Source: Bacillus sp. USDA818B3_A
GTDB taxonomy: Bacteria > Bacillota > Bacilli > Bacillales > Cytobacillaceae
Length of the DNA: 35,236 bases
Direction of reading: 5' to 3'
NCBI RefSeq assembly: GCF_009928415.1
Contig: NZ_JAABNN010000024.1
Location: 1-35,236 of the forward strand
Positions within the stretch are counted from its first letter, which is position 1. Each line of letters opens with the position of its first letter. Position numbers and translations under genes: made by a program. Shown in pieces: positions 1 to 7,085 of this stretch. The notes beneath the pieces were generated by a model. It was not told the origin of the DNA and ran no database searches. It saw only the letters and a list, made by a program, of their open reading frames with translations.

Positions 1-116
1 TACTCGACGGGAATCCCACCCGTTATATGATACGACCTAGGCTCGGCCGCACACCCACCCTTTAGTTAAAATTTAATCCTTCACAATCTAAATAGAAATA
101 AACATGGGACTGCATC
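1..116. other. Window edge, no gene recognised
   Basis: The first ~60 bases are clearly more GC-rich than what follows and include a short inverted motif (ACGGG near 7-11, CCCGT near 19-23). I see no open frame or known RNA. It may be the edge of a repeat or of a feature that begins outside the window. Confidence 0.3.
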
Positions 117-572
117 CTAAATCTGATTGATTAGTCTCCGAACGAACCTTAAATTAATCAGAAGTATTAAAAATATTATTGGATAAGCAATAGCGGAATA
201 CCAAAGCTTCCACCCATTCTGATAATAAAACTTAGTATGTAGACAAAACCATTCAAAAGCAAGTGAAAAAACGGTCCAAGCTAAGATGTAAAATATCTTT
301 CCTCCTTTATTGCTTTTTAAAGGGTAAAGATTAAGAAACAAAACACTTATAGAAGGAAAATACATAAATATCGCTATAAGTCCCAGCCATTGAAATCCTT
401 CTTCAAAATATCCATACAAATTATAATGAAGGTCTAATATCATATCTACTGTAACACCATAGGTAAAGGCAAAAAAAGAAGTAGCGTAAATTTCTATTTT
501 ATTCAGCTTTTTTGGTATCAAAATTGCTGCTAAGTTAAAGATGCCAAAAGCTAGAAATACGAGTTTCCACAT
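117..572 (-). CDS. CBO0543-like integral membrane protein
   Basis: A 151-residue, almost wholly hydrophobic protein with about four to five membrane segments and no soluble domain. The pattern of aromatic residues near the ends of the helices (for example YQNGWKLWYSAIAYP near the C-terminus) resembles the CBO0543 family of small Firmicute membrane proteins, whose function is unknown. The ATG at 572 has a good ribosome site (AAGGGGAAA) just upstream on the minus strand. A second protein of the same type lies directly upstream at 706-1224, so the pair probably arose by duplication and may be co-transcribed. The assignment rests on recall of the family and not on catalytic motifs. Confidence 0.7.
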   Translation of the reverse strand: MWKLVFLAFGIFNLAAILIPKKLNKIEIYATSFFAFTYGVTVDMILDLHYNLYGYFEEGFQWLGLIAIFMYFPSISVLFLNLYPLKSNKGGKIFYILAWTVFSLAFEWFCLHTKFYYQNGWKLWYSAIAYPIIFLILLINLRFVRRLINQI

Positions 573-705
573 AAGTATTTCCCCTTCATTTAATCATTTT
601 TTTGATTATATATCACATCCATAAAAAAACTAGTTCAGTCATAAAAACCCCTACCGTTCGACAAGAAAAAACGCAACAGATGTCACTCTTACCCAAATAT
701 ATGGA

Positions 706-1224
706 TTAGTGTTCAGGCAAAGGAACGTGAAAATAAATGACAAAAAAGGCCGTAAATACAAATGAAACAATCCATGCTGAAATCGGCTTAGAGTAATGAA
801 ACCTTAACATACTAACCATTAGGAAATTAAAAGCAATTGACCACCAGTAATTCCAACCATGATGATATGTTATATTTTCAGTTAAATACATTACTCCTTC
901 TATATTACAAAGAATAAATCCCCATAATATTATATATCCCATTTGCTTCCTCATGGACTTGGGTAAGTGGGAAAGAAACAATATTATAATGCAAGGAAAT
1001 ATTATAAAAGCTGCCACTAATACGGAAAATGTTCTATCAAGTAAAAAATTTTCACTCTCCATCTTCCAAAGAAAATAATGCCCGTCAACAAAAAAATTAT
1101 ATAAAAGCTGATTTACAATCATATATAAAATAGTGGGGTAGTATTTCTCCCAGTTTTTGAAATCGCCCCATTTCCAGCAACAAAGTAAAAGGATTAAACA
1201 CAATGCAGTACGCAAAAGAAGCAC
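706..1224 (-). CDS. CBO0543-like integral membrane protein
   Basis: A 172-residue membrane protein with about five hydrophobic segments. The stretch FKNWEKYYPTILYMIVNQLL near residues 22-41 (charged and aromatic, then 'YYPTILY') is typical of the CBO0543 group, as is the HHGWNYWW segment near residue 122. The start used is GTG at 1224. No convincing ribosome site precedes it, and a longer overlapping open frame exists in another register, so the true N-terminus is uncertain. The family has no established function. It is the second of three such genes in this window (117-572, 706-1224, 13297-13839). Confidence 0.65.
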   Translation of the reverse strand: MLLLRTALCLILLLCCWKWGDFKNWEKYYPTILYMIVNQLLYNFFVDGHYFLWKMESENFLLDRTFSVLVAAFIIFPCIIILFLSHLPKSMRKQMGYIILWGFILCNIEGVMYLTENITYHHGWNYWWSIAFNFLMVSMLRFHYSKPISAWIVSFVFTAFFVIYFHVPLPEH

Positions 1225-1277
1225 CTAATTTCACTTTTTTATTAATATCTGTGTAAAAGTTCAGATTCATACGAAGG

Positions 1278-1308
1278 ATAAAGGGAAAGCCAATGGCTTT
1301 CCCTTTAT
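1278..1308. terminator. Strong hairpin terminator
   Basis: A perfect 14-bp inverted repeat (ATAAAGGGAAAGCC, loop AAT, GGCTTTCCCTTTAT) is followed on the plus strand by a T-rich tract. It lies downstream of the minus-strand dehydrogenase gene ending at 1386 and upstream of the CBO0543 pair, so it probably separates the two units. Confidence 0.75.
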
Positions 1309-1322
1309 TTTTTCGTTTATAT

Positions 1323-1385
1323 AACGTATCCGTCTTCTGCTTCAAGCAGCAAAGCATACAGCTCAACAAGAGGATCGTTTCCTCA
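1323..1385 (-). pseudogene. Possible C-terminal gene scrap
   Basis: On the minus strand, directly after the dehydrogenase stop codon, an open stretch reads NDPLVELYALLLEAEDGYVI and then stops. It has a protein-like composition but no start codon or ribosome site. It may be the tail of a deleted gene. The call is weak because the stretch is only about 20 codons. Confidence 0.2.
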
Positions 1386-2366
1386 CTAGTCAATTGTTAA
1401 AACAAGTTTCCCATTTCCTATCCCTTTTTCTATCTGTTCAAAGCCCTTTGACACTTGCTGAAGCGGTAAAGTTGTACCAATCACCGGACGAAGTGCCCCA
1501 CTTGTCAGCATGCCAGTTACACCATAAATGCTTTGTTCATATTCATCTTGCGGTGCATTCCAAAGAGCTGTAGCTAAAATATCACATTCCTTTTGCATGG
1601 CAAGACGAGGATTTATTTCGATTGAACCACGATTTCCAATAATGACAATTTTACCGAATGGTGCAATCAGTTTTAAATCTGTTTCTAAATTCTTATTTGC
1701 TAAAAACTCAATAATAACATCCGGTCCCTTGCCACCCATTAAGGCTAGCACCTCTTCAATCGTTGCTTCTGTCACATGATCAATAACAAAATCCGCACCG
1801 GCTTCCTGGACCAGTTTCTTACCCTCGTGTTTACTTGCCGTTCCAATCACTATAGCACCATGAGCTTTCGCCATTTGCACAGCCTGTAATCCAACCCCGC
1901 CACTGGCTCCATGAATAAGAAGGGTTTGCCCTGGCTTCAAACAAGCACGTTGAAATAATGCACGATAGGCTGTTAATGCAGGGACCCCTAATGCTGCACC
2001 TTGTTCAAAGGACACCTTTTCTGGTAAAGGATGAACCGAAGTTGCATCACATACTACTTTTTGAGCAAATGTACCTGTAGTTTTACCTCCCATTAAGGAC
2101 GCAATAAATACACGATCACCCACACGAACATTGGTGACTTCTTCTCCAATCGCTTCCACGATCCCCGCACCGTCTAAGCCTGGCGTATAGGGCAACTCAG
2201 GTATACTAAACGCATATGTACCTGTTAAGGTGTATGTATCACTAGGATTGACACCCGCGGCATATAATCGAACACATACCTCTCCCTTTCCTGCTGCTAT
2301 TTCCTCAACGTCGGTAAATACTAATTTCTCTGGCCCGCCAAATTGTGTAACTTGAATTGCTTTCAT
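1386..2366 (-). CDS. Quinone-oxidoreductase-type MDR dehydrogenase
   Basis: A 326-residue member of the medium-chain dehydrogenase/reductase superfamily. The N-terminal GroES-like domain (residues ~1-120) contains PGLDGAGIVEAIG where zinc alcohol dehydrogenases carry GHE. The catalytic and structural zinc cysteines are absent, so this is the zinc-free quinone oxidoreductase (QOR/zeta-crystallin) type. The Rossmann domain begins at HGASGGVGLQAVQMA near residue 150, the NAD(P)H site. Such enzymes reduce quinones or enones with NADPH in the cytosol; the substrate here cannot be read. The ATG at 2366 has an excellent site, GAGGAGGTTG. The gene is monocistronic, bounded by hairpins at 1278-1308 and 2489-2515. 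Confidence 0.88.
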   Translation of the reverse strand: MKAIQVTQFGGPEKLVFTDVEEIAAGKGEVCVRLYAAGVNPSDTYTLTGTYAFSIPELPYTPGLDGAGIVEAIGEEVTNVRVGDRVFIASLMGGKTTGTFAQKVVCDATSVHPLPEKVSFEQGAALGVPALTAYRALFQRACLKPGQTLLIHGASGGVGLQAVQMAKAHGAIVIGTASKHEGKKLVQEAGADFVIDHVTEATIEEVLALMGGKGPDVIIEFLANKNLETDLKLIAPFGKIVIIGNRGSIEINPRLAMQKECDILATALWNAPQDEYEQSIYGVTGMLTSGALRPVIGTTLPLQQVSKGFEQIEKGIGNGKLVLTID

Positions 2367-2488
2367 GTTAACAACCTCCTCGTAGTTATTATATATCTAA
2401 ATCCATCATTCACAGTAATATCAAGATTTGAAATTCTAGGATTGCTAAATCTGACTCCGGTTAAGTATGATTATTCACCATGTAAACA

Positions 2489-2515
2489 AACCAGATGGTT
2501 ATTCTCCATCTGGTT
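2489..2515. terminator. Hairpin terminator after the 2536-3084 gene
   Basis: A 10-bp perfect inverted repeat, AACCAGATGG / CCATCTGGTT, with a 7-base loop, lies just downstream (minus sense) of the membrane protein gene ending at 2536. The U-tract is weak on both strands. Confidence 0.6.
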
Positions 2516-2535
2516 TCGGCTTAAATCTCCTAAGT

Positions 2536-3084
2536 TTATAAAAAAGAATGAATTAAAAATAGAACTGCAAAAGTAACACCAGACCGCAAATGCCACTTCC
2601 TGTCCATTCTTTGATATCGAAACAGTCCAGATATTGGAACTGGAAGCAGCACTAGCAAGGAAAGCAATCCACTTATATTATTAAAATCAAATTTGAAACC
2701 GTGCATAAAGACAGCTACCGTATGCAAGATAATAAAAGCGATGCCGATAATTGCTACTGGAGTATGCCATCTGCGGGCAAAGCGCAGCAAGGTGGACAAC
2801 CACTTTTTTACCTTTGCTTGACCTTTCAGCATAGGAAGCCTAATAACACGAAGAAGCACATAATAAGCAAGTACAAAAAATAAGGCAATTCTTGCATTGG
2901 AGCCAAAACCTTTAAATGTATGTTCGAACTGCCTGCTGTGCAGAGTGGCTAATGAAAGCTGTAATAGTCCCTTAACTTCCCATAACATTATTAAAGCAAC
3001 TAAAATAATTGCCACGATTACCCATAATCTTTCCTTTTTAGGAATCAATTCTTGTTTTTGGACCTTGTTTTCACTTGTAACCAT
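2536..3084 (-). CDS. Bis-histidine membrane protein, probably b-type cytochrome-like
   Basis: A 182-residue protein with about five hydrophobic segments after a charged N-terminus of ~20 residues. Two helices each carry a histidine pair 14 residues apart: WHTPVAIIGIAFIILH near residue 110, and WHLRSGVTFAVLFLIH near the C-terminus. This spacing is typical of haem-ligating helices in cytochrome b561 and ferric-reductase-like membrane domains. It therefore probably binds one or two haems and moves electrons across the membrane. No flavin or NADPH domain is present, so a partner would be needed. The ATG at 3084 follows TAGGAGGATAAATCA. The gene is alone in its unit. Confidence 0.65.
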   Translation of the reverse strand: MVTSENKVQKQELIPKKERLWVIVAIILVALIMLWEVKGLLQLSLATLHSRQFEHTFKGFGSNARIALFFVLAYYVLLRVIRLPMLKGQAKVKKWLSTLLRFARRWHTPVAIIGIAFIILHTVAVFMHGFKFDFNNISGLLSLLVLLPVPISGLFRYQRMDRKWHLRSGVTFAVLFLIHSFL

Positions 3085-3389
3085 TGATTTATCCTCCTAT
3101 ACCTATGAGTAGTATGGACACTACAATCCTGTTTTTTTCAATATAAAAAAACTTTTAGATTCTTAACTTTGTCAATGTCACCGAATCTCTATCTCTTACT
3201 TAAGTAATCGAGCTTCCTTTTCTTTAAGTACAATTTACCACGAAAAATGACTTCATTTTCCATATTCATGTATTCTTAATAATTAATTAATGAAAACAAT
3301 AGGTTTATAATGTGCATACTAAATTGATATTTATTCAAACGTAAAAACTCTAACCTTCTAACATGTATAAAAAGCCTGAAAATGATACC
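3085..3389. other. Intergenic region between divergent genes
   Basis: About 300 bases of A/T-rich sequence separate the haem-type membrane gene (minus) and the small gene at 3441 (plus). Apart from the sigma-B-like promoter at its right end I see no open frame or structured RNA. Confidence 0.5.
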
Positions 3390-3414
3390 GTTTAATAATT
3401 GGATTAAAGGGTAT
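3390..3414 (+). promoter_or_regulatory. Sigma-B-type promoter
   Basis: GTTTAA at 3390-3395 and GGGTAT at 3409-3414 are separated by 13 bases. This matches the general-stress sigma-B consensus (GTTTAA, N12-15, GGGTAT) in both boxes. Transcription would start near 3421, leaving a very short leader before the AGGAGG site and ATG at 3441. Confidence 0.65.
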
Positions 3415-3440
3415 AAACATATTGAGGAGGTTGAAATATA

Positions 3441-3704
3441 ATGTTAAATAAGATTGTGGGCACATTAGCCATAGGCGGAGCCGCTTACCTGTTGAGGAAT
3501 GAGGAATCTCGCACTAAAGTTATAAATCAACTGAAAAGCATGGCTTCTCCAGAAAATATTGAAAAGATAAAGAACCAAATTCGATCATTTACCACCCAAA
3601 ACGTAAAAGAGAATTCTGACCAGTCGAAGCTATTAGAGTCGCTTTCAGACCCAGCATTCCCAGATTACGCAACAACGACAAGGGCTGAAGTGGAACGTCC
3701 CTAA
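3441..3704 (+). CDS. Small hypothetical protein, probable general-stress gene
   Basis: An 87-residue protein. The N-terminus is a short hydrophobic stretch (IVGTLAIGGAAYLL), followed by a basic and polar region (KVINQLKSMASPENIEKIKNQ) and an acidic tail. This resembles small YtxH-like stress proteins in layout, but I do not recognise a family. The ATG is preceded by GAGGAGG at 3424-3430 with ideal spacing. A sigma-B-like promoter lies immediately upstream and a hairpin terminator immediately downstream, so it is a one-gene unit probably induced by general stress or at stationary phase. Function is unknown. Confidence 0.75.
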   Translation: MLNKIVGTLAIGGAAYLLRNEESRTKVINQLKSMASPENIEKIKNQIRSFTTQNVKENSDQSKLLESLSDPAFPDYATTTRAEVERP

Positions 3705-3727
3705 TTTGAAATCCTGTAGAGTTCAAA

Positions 3728-3766
3728 TTAAAAAAGGAATCAGTTGAATGACTGTTTCCTTTTTTG
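3728..3766 (+). terminator. Rho-independent terminator of the 3441 gene
   Basis: AAAAAAGGAA-TCAGT pairs with ACTG-TTTCCTTTTTT and ends in a run of six T. It lies 24 bases past the stop codon at 3704. Confidence 0.8.
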
Positions 3767-3780
3767 TTAATGGTATAGAA

Positions 3781-3808
3781 AATAGACCGAGTTTAATCTC
3801 GGTCTATT
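3781..3808. terminator. Second hairpin, terminator-like
   Basis: A perfect 11-bp inverted repeat AATAGACCGAG / CTCGGTCTATT with a 6-base loop. On the minus strand it is followed by TTTTCT, so it may end transcription from the lipoprotein gene at 3930-4253. Confidence 0.65.
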
Positions 3809-3929
3809 TGATTTACTGTTCAATTAATGCATTGTTCATTTAATAAGAAGTTTTATGCATTTGATTTACTCTTAAAGATCTCCTCATCGTTTACCCATTC
3901 GCAATGAGATTGAGTTCGTTATAATTTAA

Positions 3930-4253
3930 TCATCTTAACGTATCATTGTCACCACGATTTTCAATTTGTTGTAATATCCAGGGATTATCTCCTTTTTTTG
4001 AGTAACTTGAAAAATAAGTCTTATTTACCTCAATCAAGTTCCAGACCATTGGTTCTTGGACCATTATTTTTATTTCATTCTTTCCTTTCATACTGTTGGG
4101 GTCATAGGCTATTATCCATGCTTCTTTATAATCCTTTGAATGTGCCTTTTTAACCACATACAATTCGGAAGATATTGATCTAAAGGGACCTCCACAAGCA
4201 GTAACAACCAATAGGAAAATTAAAAAAACTAATAAACTAGGGATCTTTTTCAT
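3930..4253 (-). CDS. Small hypothetical lipoprotein
   Basis: A 107-residue protein with a lipoprotein signal: basic MKK, a hydrophobic core of about 15 residues, then the lipobox V-T-A-C with the lipidated cysteine at position 20. The rest (~85 residues) is a soluble, mixed-charge domain that should sit on the outer face of the membrane. It contains a tryptophan-rich stretch (EAWIIAYDP, MVWNLIEVNK). I do not recognise a family. The start ATG at 4253 has GGTGGTG upstream on the minus strand. It appears monocistronic. Confidence 0.75.
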   Translation of the reverse strand: MKKIPSLLVFLIFLLVVTACGGPFRSISSELYVVKKAHSKDYKEAWIIAYDPNSMKGKNEIKIMVQEPMVWNLIEVNKTYFSSYSKKGDNPWILQQIENRGDNDTLR

Positions 4254-4547
4254 CGTTCACCACCAATGATCCTTTCTGAAATTAATCAACAACCAATCAC
4301 AAAACACACTGCGAAACAGAAAATCGAAAGTGCAACTAAGTTATTTTTCATATATACGCCCCTATATCTATTTATATATATATTCTTCAACTTTCTTAAT
4401 AAAGCCTTCCTGAGTAATCTGCTCCGTTATCAAAACAAGCAAAAAAAAGACCGCCGCAGCGATCCTTCTTTAACTCATACACCGGATGTAAAAAGAAAAA
4501 AAATATGATTTGATTGTTAAAAAAGGGAAAAGTTCCAGTAATCTTAT
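4254..4547. other. Intergenic stretch with a possible broken small membrane gene
   Basis: No convincing gene. On the minus strand (about 4372-4470) a frame reads IAAAVFFLLVLITEQ and then a charged tail before a stop, which looks like one membrane helix. It is cut off from any start by a stop codon; a GTG-started frame in another register lies just upstream. An eight-A homopolymer lies within it. This could be a frameshifted small gene or chance. Confidence 0.2.
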
Positions 4548-4733
4548 TTATAAAAGTCCTTTTTCCTCATATAAAATTTCTCCTGAAGGTAATCCCTTAT
4601 CATCATAAATTAAATCTTTATACAGTTTTCGAACTAAACTTTTCATTTCCTCAGGAGAATAAGCTATTACGACAGCCTGTTCTTCCTGATCATTTCCCGT
4701 GATTGTTACATAATACCTCGTTCTTGTTCGCAT
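4548..4733 (-). CDS. Small hypothetical protein
   Basis: A 61-residue soluble protein beginning MRTRTRYYVTITGNDQEEQA. It alternates beta-strand-like and charged stretches and has no membrane segment or metal site. Upstream of the ATG at 4733 is TGAGGCG at reasonable spacing. I do not recognise a family. The composition is protein-like and the frame is not overlapped by a better candidate, so I take it as a likely real small gene. Confidence 0.5.
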   Translation of the reverse strand: MRTRTRYYVTITGNDQEEQAVVIAYSPEEMKSLVRKLYKDLIYDDKGLPSGEILYEEKGLL

Positions 4734-4938
4734 TTAGAAATCGCCTCAGTATGAAAAGATTGTGTTACTCTCCATATACCCACCAAGTATGCTGGTTAAA
4801 CAAATTTCGTTAAGTATTGACAATAGTCGCGATTATTTTTTATAGAAATTGAAAACTACTAATATTTTACAATCTTACTTCTCTTTTTCATTAACCTGCC
4901 TTAAAATAATAAAAAAAAGAGGCATCTGATTTTTCTTC

Positions 4939-5778
4939 TTATATCAACCCATACTTCTTAAAACTATTATAGATGCCATTTTGATCATGAGATTCGGTTA
5001 CATCATCTGCTACTTTCTTGACCGCTTCGTGAGCATTTCCCATCGCAATACCATACTGAACATATTCTAGCATTTCCAAATCGTTCAGACTGTCACCGTA
5101 GGCAAAGGTATGTTCTTTCCTTATGTTAAAATGCTCAATCACCTTCATAATGGCGGTTGATTTGTTAATACCTAGAATAGATAACTCCCCACCATCCTTT
5201 TTAAATGCGGACACAGTGTTAGGAATAATCGTGAATATCGATTCGAATTCTTGTGCTATTCTTTCAAAGGGTAAAGAATCGGAACCAAAAAAAACAATCT
5301 TATTGACATTTTCCCGAATCAACTCTTCTCCCTCAATTAACATCTCATAGAAGGGCATGAATCCTTTTTCAATTTCTTCTTTAAAATCAGGTTTATCCAG
5401 TAAGTATCTTTCTATATCAGAAAGCATTCGCTTCTTTGCGTTTTTGCTGGAAAATGTACCCTCATTCGATTCCAGAAAGAAGTCGATTTCATGTGTATCA
5501 AAAAACTCCACAAGATGCTGGACGTTCTCTTTTTTAATTTTCTCATGAAATAATATGTTATCCCCGATTTCGATGTAACCACCTGCCGCTCCAATAATGC
5601 CATCAAAACCAACCTCTATGATTTCAGGGAATATAATGTTCCTAGACCTGCCTGTACAGATAAATACCAGATGACCGTTTTCTCTAGCCTTGCGAACAGC
5701 AAGTGCCGCTGATTCAGGAATGACCCCATTATCATTCATTAATGTTCCGTCAATATCCAAGAAAATAATTTTTTTCAA
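4939..5778 (-). CDS. Cof-type HAD phosphatase
   Basis: A haloacid-dehalogenase hydrolase of the Cof/YidA type (C2B cap), about 280 residues, a normal length for the family. Motif I is DIDGT near residues 8-12 (nucleophile Asp), motif II is the T of CTGRS near residue 40, and motif IV is GDSLNDLEM near residue 235, which binds Mg2+. These cytosolic enzymes dephosphorylate sugar phosphates, nucleotides or coenzymes such as pyridoxal phosphate; the substrate cannot be read. The frame is open from a GTG at 5787. The TTG at 5778 gives the usual MKKIIFLDIDGT start and sits correctly behind AGTAGGTG, so I prefer it. Confidence 0.88.
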   Translation of the reverse strand: MKKIIFLDIDGTLMNDNGVIPESAALAVRKARENGHLVFICTGRSRNIIFPEIIEVGFDGIIGAAGGYIEIGDNILFHEKIKKENVQHLVEFFDTHEIDFFLESNEGTFSSKNAKKRMLSDIERYLLDKPDFKEEIEKGFMPFYEMLIEGEELIRENVNKIVFFGSDSLPFERIAQEFESIFTIIPNTVSAFKKDGGELSILGINKSTAIMKVIEHFNIRKEHTFAYGDSLNDLEMLEYVQYGIAMGNAHEAVKKVADDVTESHDQNGIYNSFKKYGLI

Positions 5779-5860
5779 AGGTTTCACCTACTAAATATTA
5801 TTTATAATTTCTATGATCTCTACAGTGTATTTTAACATATCTTATTAAACTATAATCACC

Positions 5861-6140
5861 ATCAGCAAAACTCGCTCCGTAGCAAGGGTATGCAAAGCAT
5901 TTCACATGATTTAAAAGCACCGGTGATGGTCATTATGAGTTATGCGCAAGCCATCATTGATGGAATTTATGATGATTCTCCGGAACATTCAGCGATCATT
6001 ATCAAGAATGAAGCGATCCGGCTTGAAAAAAATTAAACAGGTCTTGTATTTGAACACGCTTGATTATGTATTGGAAAATGAGAAAGAACAAGACGAAGTT
6101 TATCTTTATAAATTACTCCCCTATCTCGTGTCTAATTCCC
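5861..6140 (+). pseudogene. Sensor histidine kinase remnant
   Basis: The plus strand encodes a clear HisKA dimerisation and phosphoacceptor segment: MQSISHDLKAPVMVIMSYAQ with the H-box histidine, then EAIRLEKK and, in another frame, IKQVLYLNTLDYVLENEKE. The frame must shift at the A7 run near 6026-6032 and again near 5873-5887 to keep homology (KLASVARGM...). Only ~90 codons survive: the sensor, the rest of the HisKA tail and the whole ATPase domain are missing. It is a decayed fragment and not a functional kinase. No response regulator is nearby. Confidence 0.75.
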
Positions 6141-6190
6141 AAAAAAACAGGACGTCTCTTGAGCCCTTTTGGGGTACTTGTGACGTCTTA
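6141..6190 (-). terminator. Terminator of the YczE-type gene
   Basis: GACGTC at 6151-6156 pairs with GACGTC at 6182-6187, with an inner CCC/GGG pairing. On the minus strand the hairpin is followed by seven T (plus-strand A-run at 6141-6147). It lies 45 bases past the stop of the gene at 6235-6927. Confidence 0.65.
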
Positions 6191-6234
6191 TTTTCCCGAT
6201 TTTTTAGTTTACATAATAATGTTATGGTCTTCGA

Positions 6235-6909
6235 TTACATTGCTTTTGCTCTTGCTTTTACTGTATCAGCTACACTCTCATGCTTAATGTTTTTTACATC
6301 AAAACGTAATAATTTAAAAATGAATTGCAGAATAAGTCCAATACCAAAGACAGATATTACTGTGCCCACGCCAACCTTTGCACCTAACAGCCAGCCAATA
6401 ATAAGGACGGTACATTCTATTAAACTTCTTATTACACCAATGGGTACTTTTGGCATACGTTTTCCAAGTGCAACCATTAGTGCATCGCGGGGTCCACAAC
6501 CGAGGGATGCACCAATATAAAAATAGCTTCCAACGCAGATAACAACTTGCCCTATGAGGAGCATTAGTACACCAAGCCAAAAGTTGGTCATCAAGGGAAC
6601 AATATCTGCAAATTGAATCAAATCTACAAACTTTCCTATTAGTATAGCGTTAAGAAATGTACCAAATCCAATTTTTTCTTTAAACGCAAAATCAATTGCA
6701 ATGATAACAAAGCCAGAAATGACAACGATATTACCATATGATAGATGGGTCAGATAAGCCCCCCCCATACTGAATGCTTCCCAAGGGGCTAATCCTATGT
6801 TAGCCTGTATACTTAAAAAAGAGCCGAGTGCATATAAAAAAAGTCCAAATATCAACCTAATTGTTCTTTTTACATAGTTATTTATAGTAGAATCCCCCTT
6901 TCTATTCAT
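6235..6909 (-). CDS. YczE/YitT-type integral membrane protein
   Basis: About 210-224 residues with five membrane segments and the signatures of the YczE/YyaS family: GSFLSIQANIGLAPWEAF near the N-terminus and GASLGCGPRDALMVALGKR in the middle (the Gly-Pro-Arg-Asp motif). The role of the family is poorly known; YczE of B. subtilis affects lipopeptide production. The start is odd. The long frame opens at 6927 and the ATG at 6909 has no ribosome site. The only good site (AAAGGGGG) lies inside the frame, followed 8 bases later by an in-frame ATA near 6885. The N-terminus is therefore unsettled. A terminator follows at 6141-6190. Confidence 0.85.
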   Translation of the reverse strand: MNRKGDSTINNYVKRTIRLIFGLFLYALGSFLSIQANIGLAPWEAFSMGGAYLTHLSYGNIVVISGFVIIAIDFAFKEKIGFGTFLNAILIGKFVDLIQFADIVPLMTNFWLGVLMLLIGQVVICVGSYFYIGASLGCGPRDALMVALGKRMPKVPIGVIRSLIECTVLIIGWLLGAKVGVGTVISVFGIGLILQFIFKLLRFDVKNIKHESVADTVKARAKAM

Positions 6910-7085
6910 GAAATAGAAGCATAACAATATTTACATCTTAATTTGTTATGTTCAATATTTATGCTTGCCATTCTGCAAGAAACTGCATTGCATCACCTTC
7001 ACTATAGCGGAAAGATTACTGTGCTTTGAGTTGTTTGTCAAGTATTTCTTGCAATAATGCTTTATTTGAGTAAAAAGGGTTCCTA

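Noticed and set aside
1097..1393. 98-codon minus-strand frame
   Set aside because: It overlaps the CBO0543 gene in another register and the dehydrogenase end, and spans a terminator.
4266..4508. 80-codon plus-strand frame after the lipoprotein gene
   Set aside because: Low-complexity A/T-rich reading without a ribosome site; the opposite strand looks more protein-like.
5942..6520. 192-codon plus-strand frame
   Set aside because: It joins a frame of the kinase remnant with antisense of the YczE gene; there is no homology over the second part.
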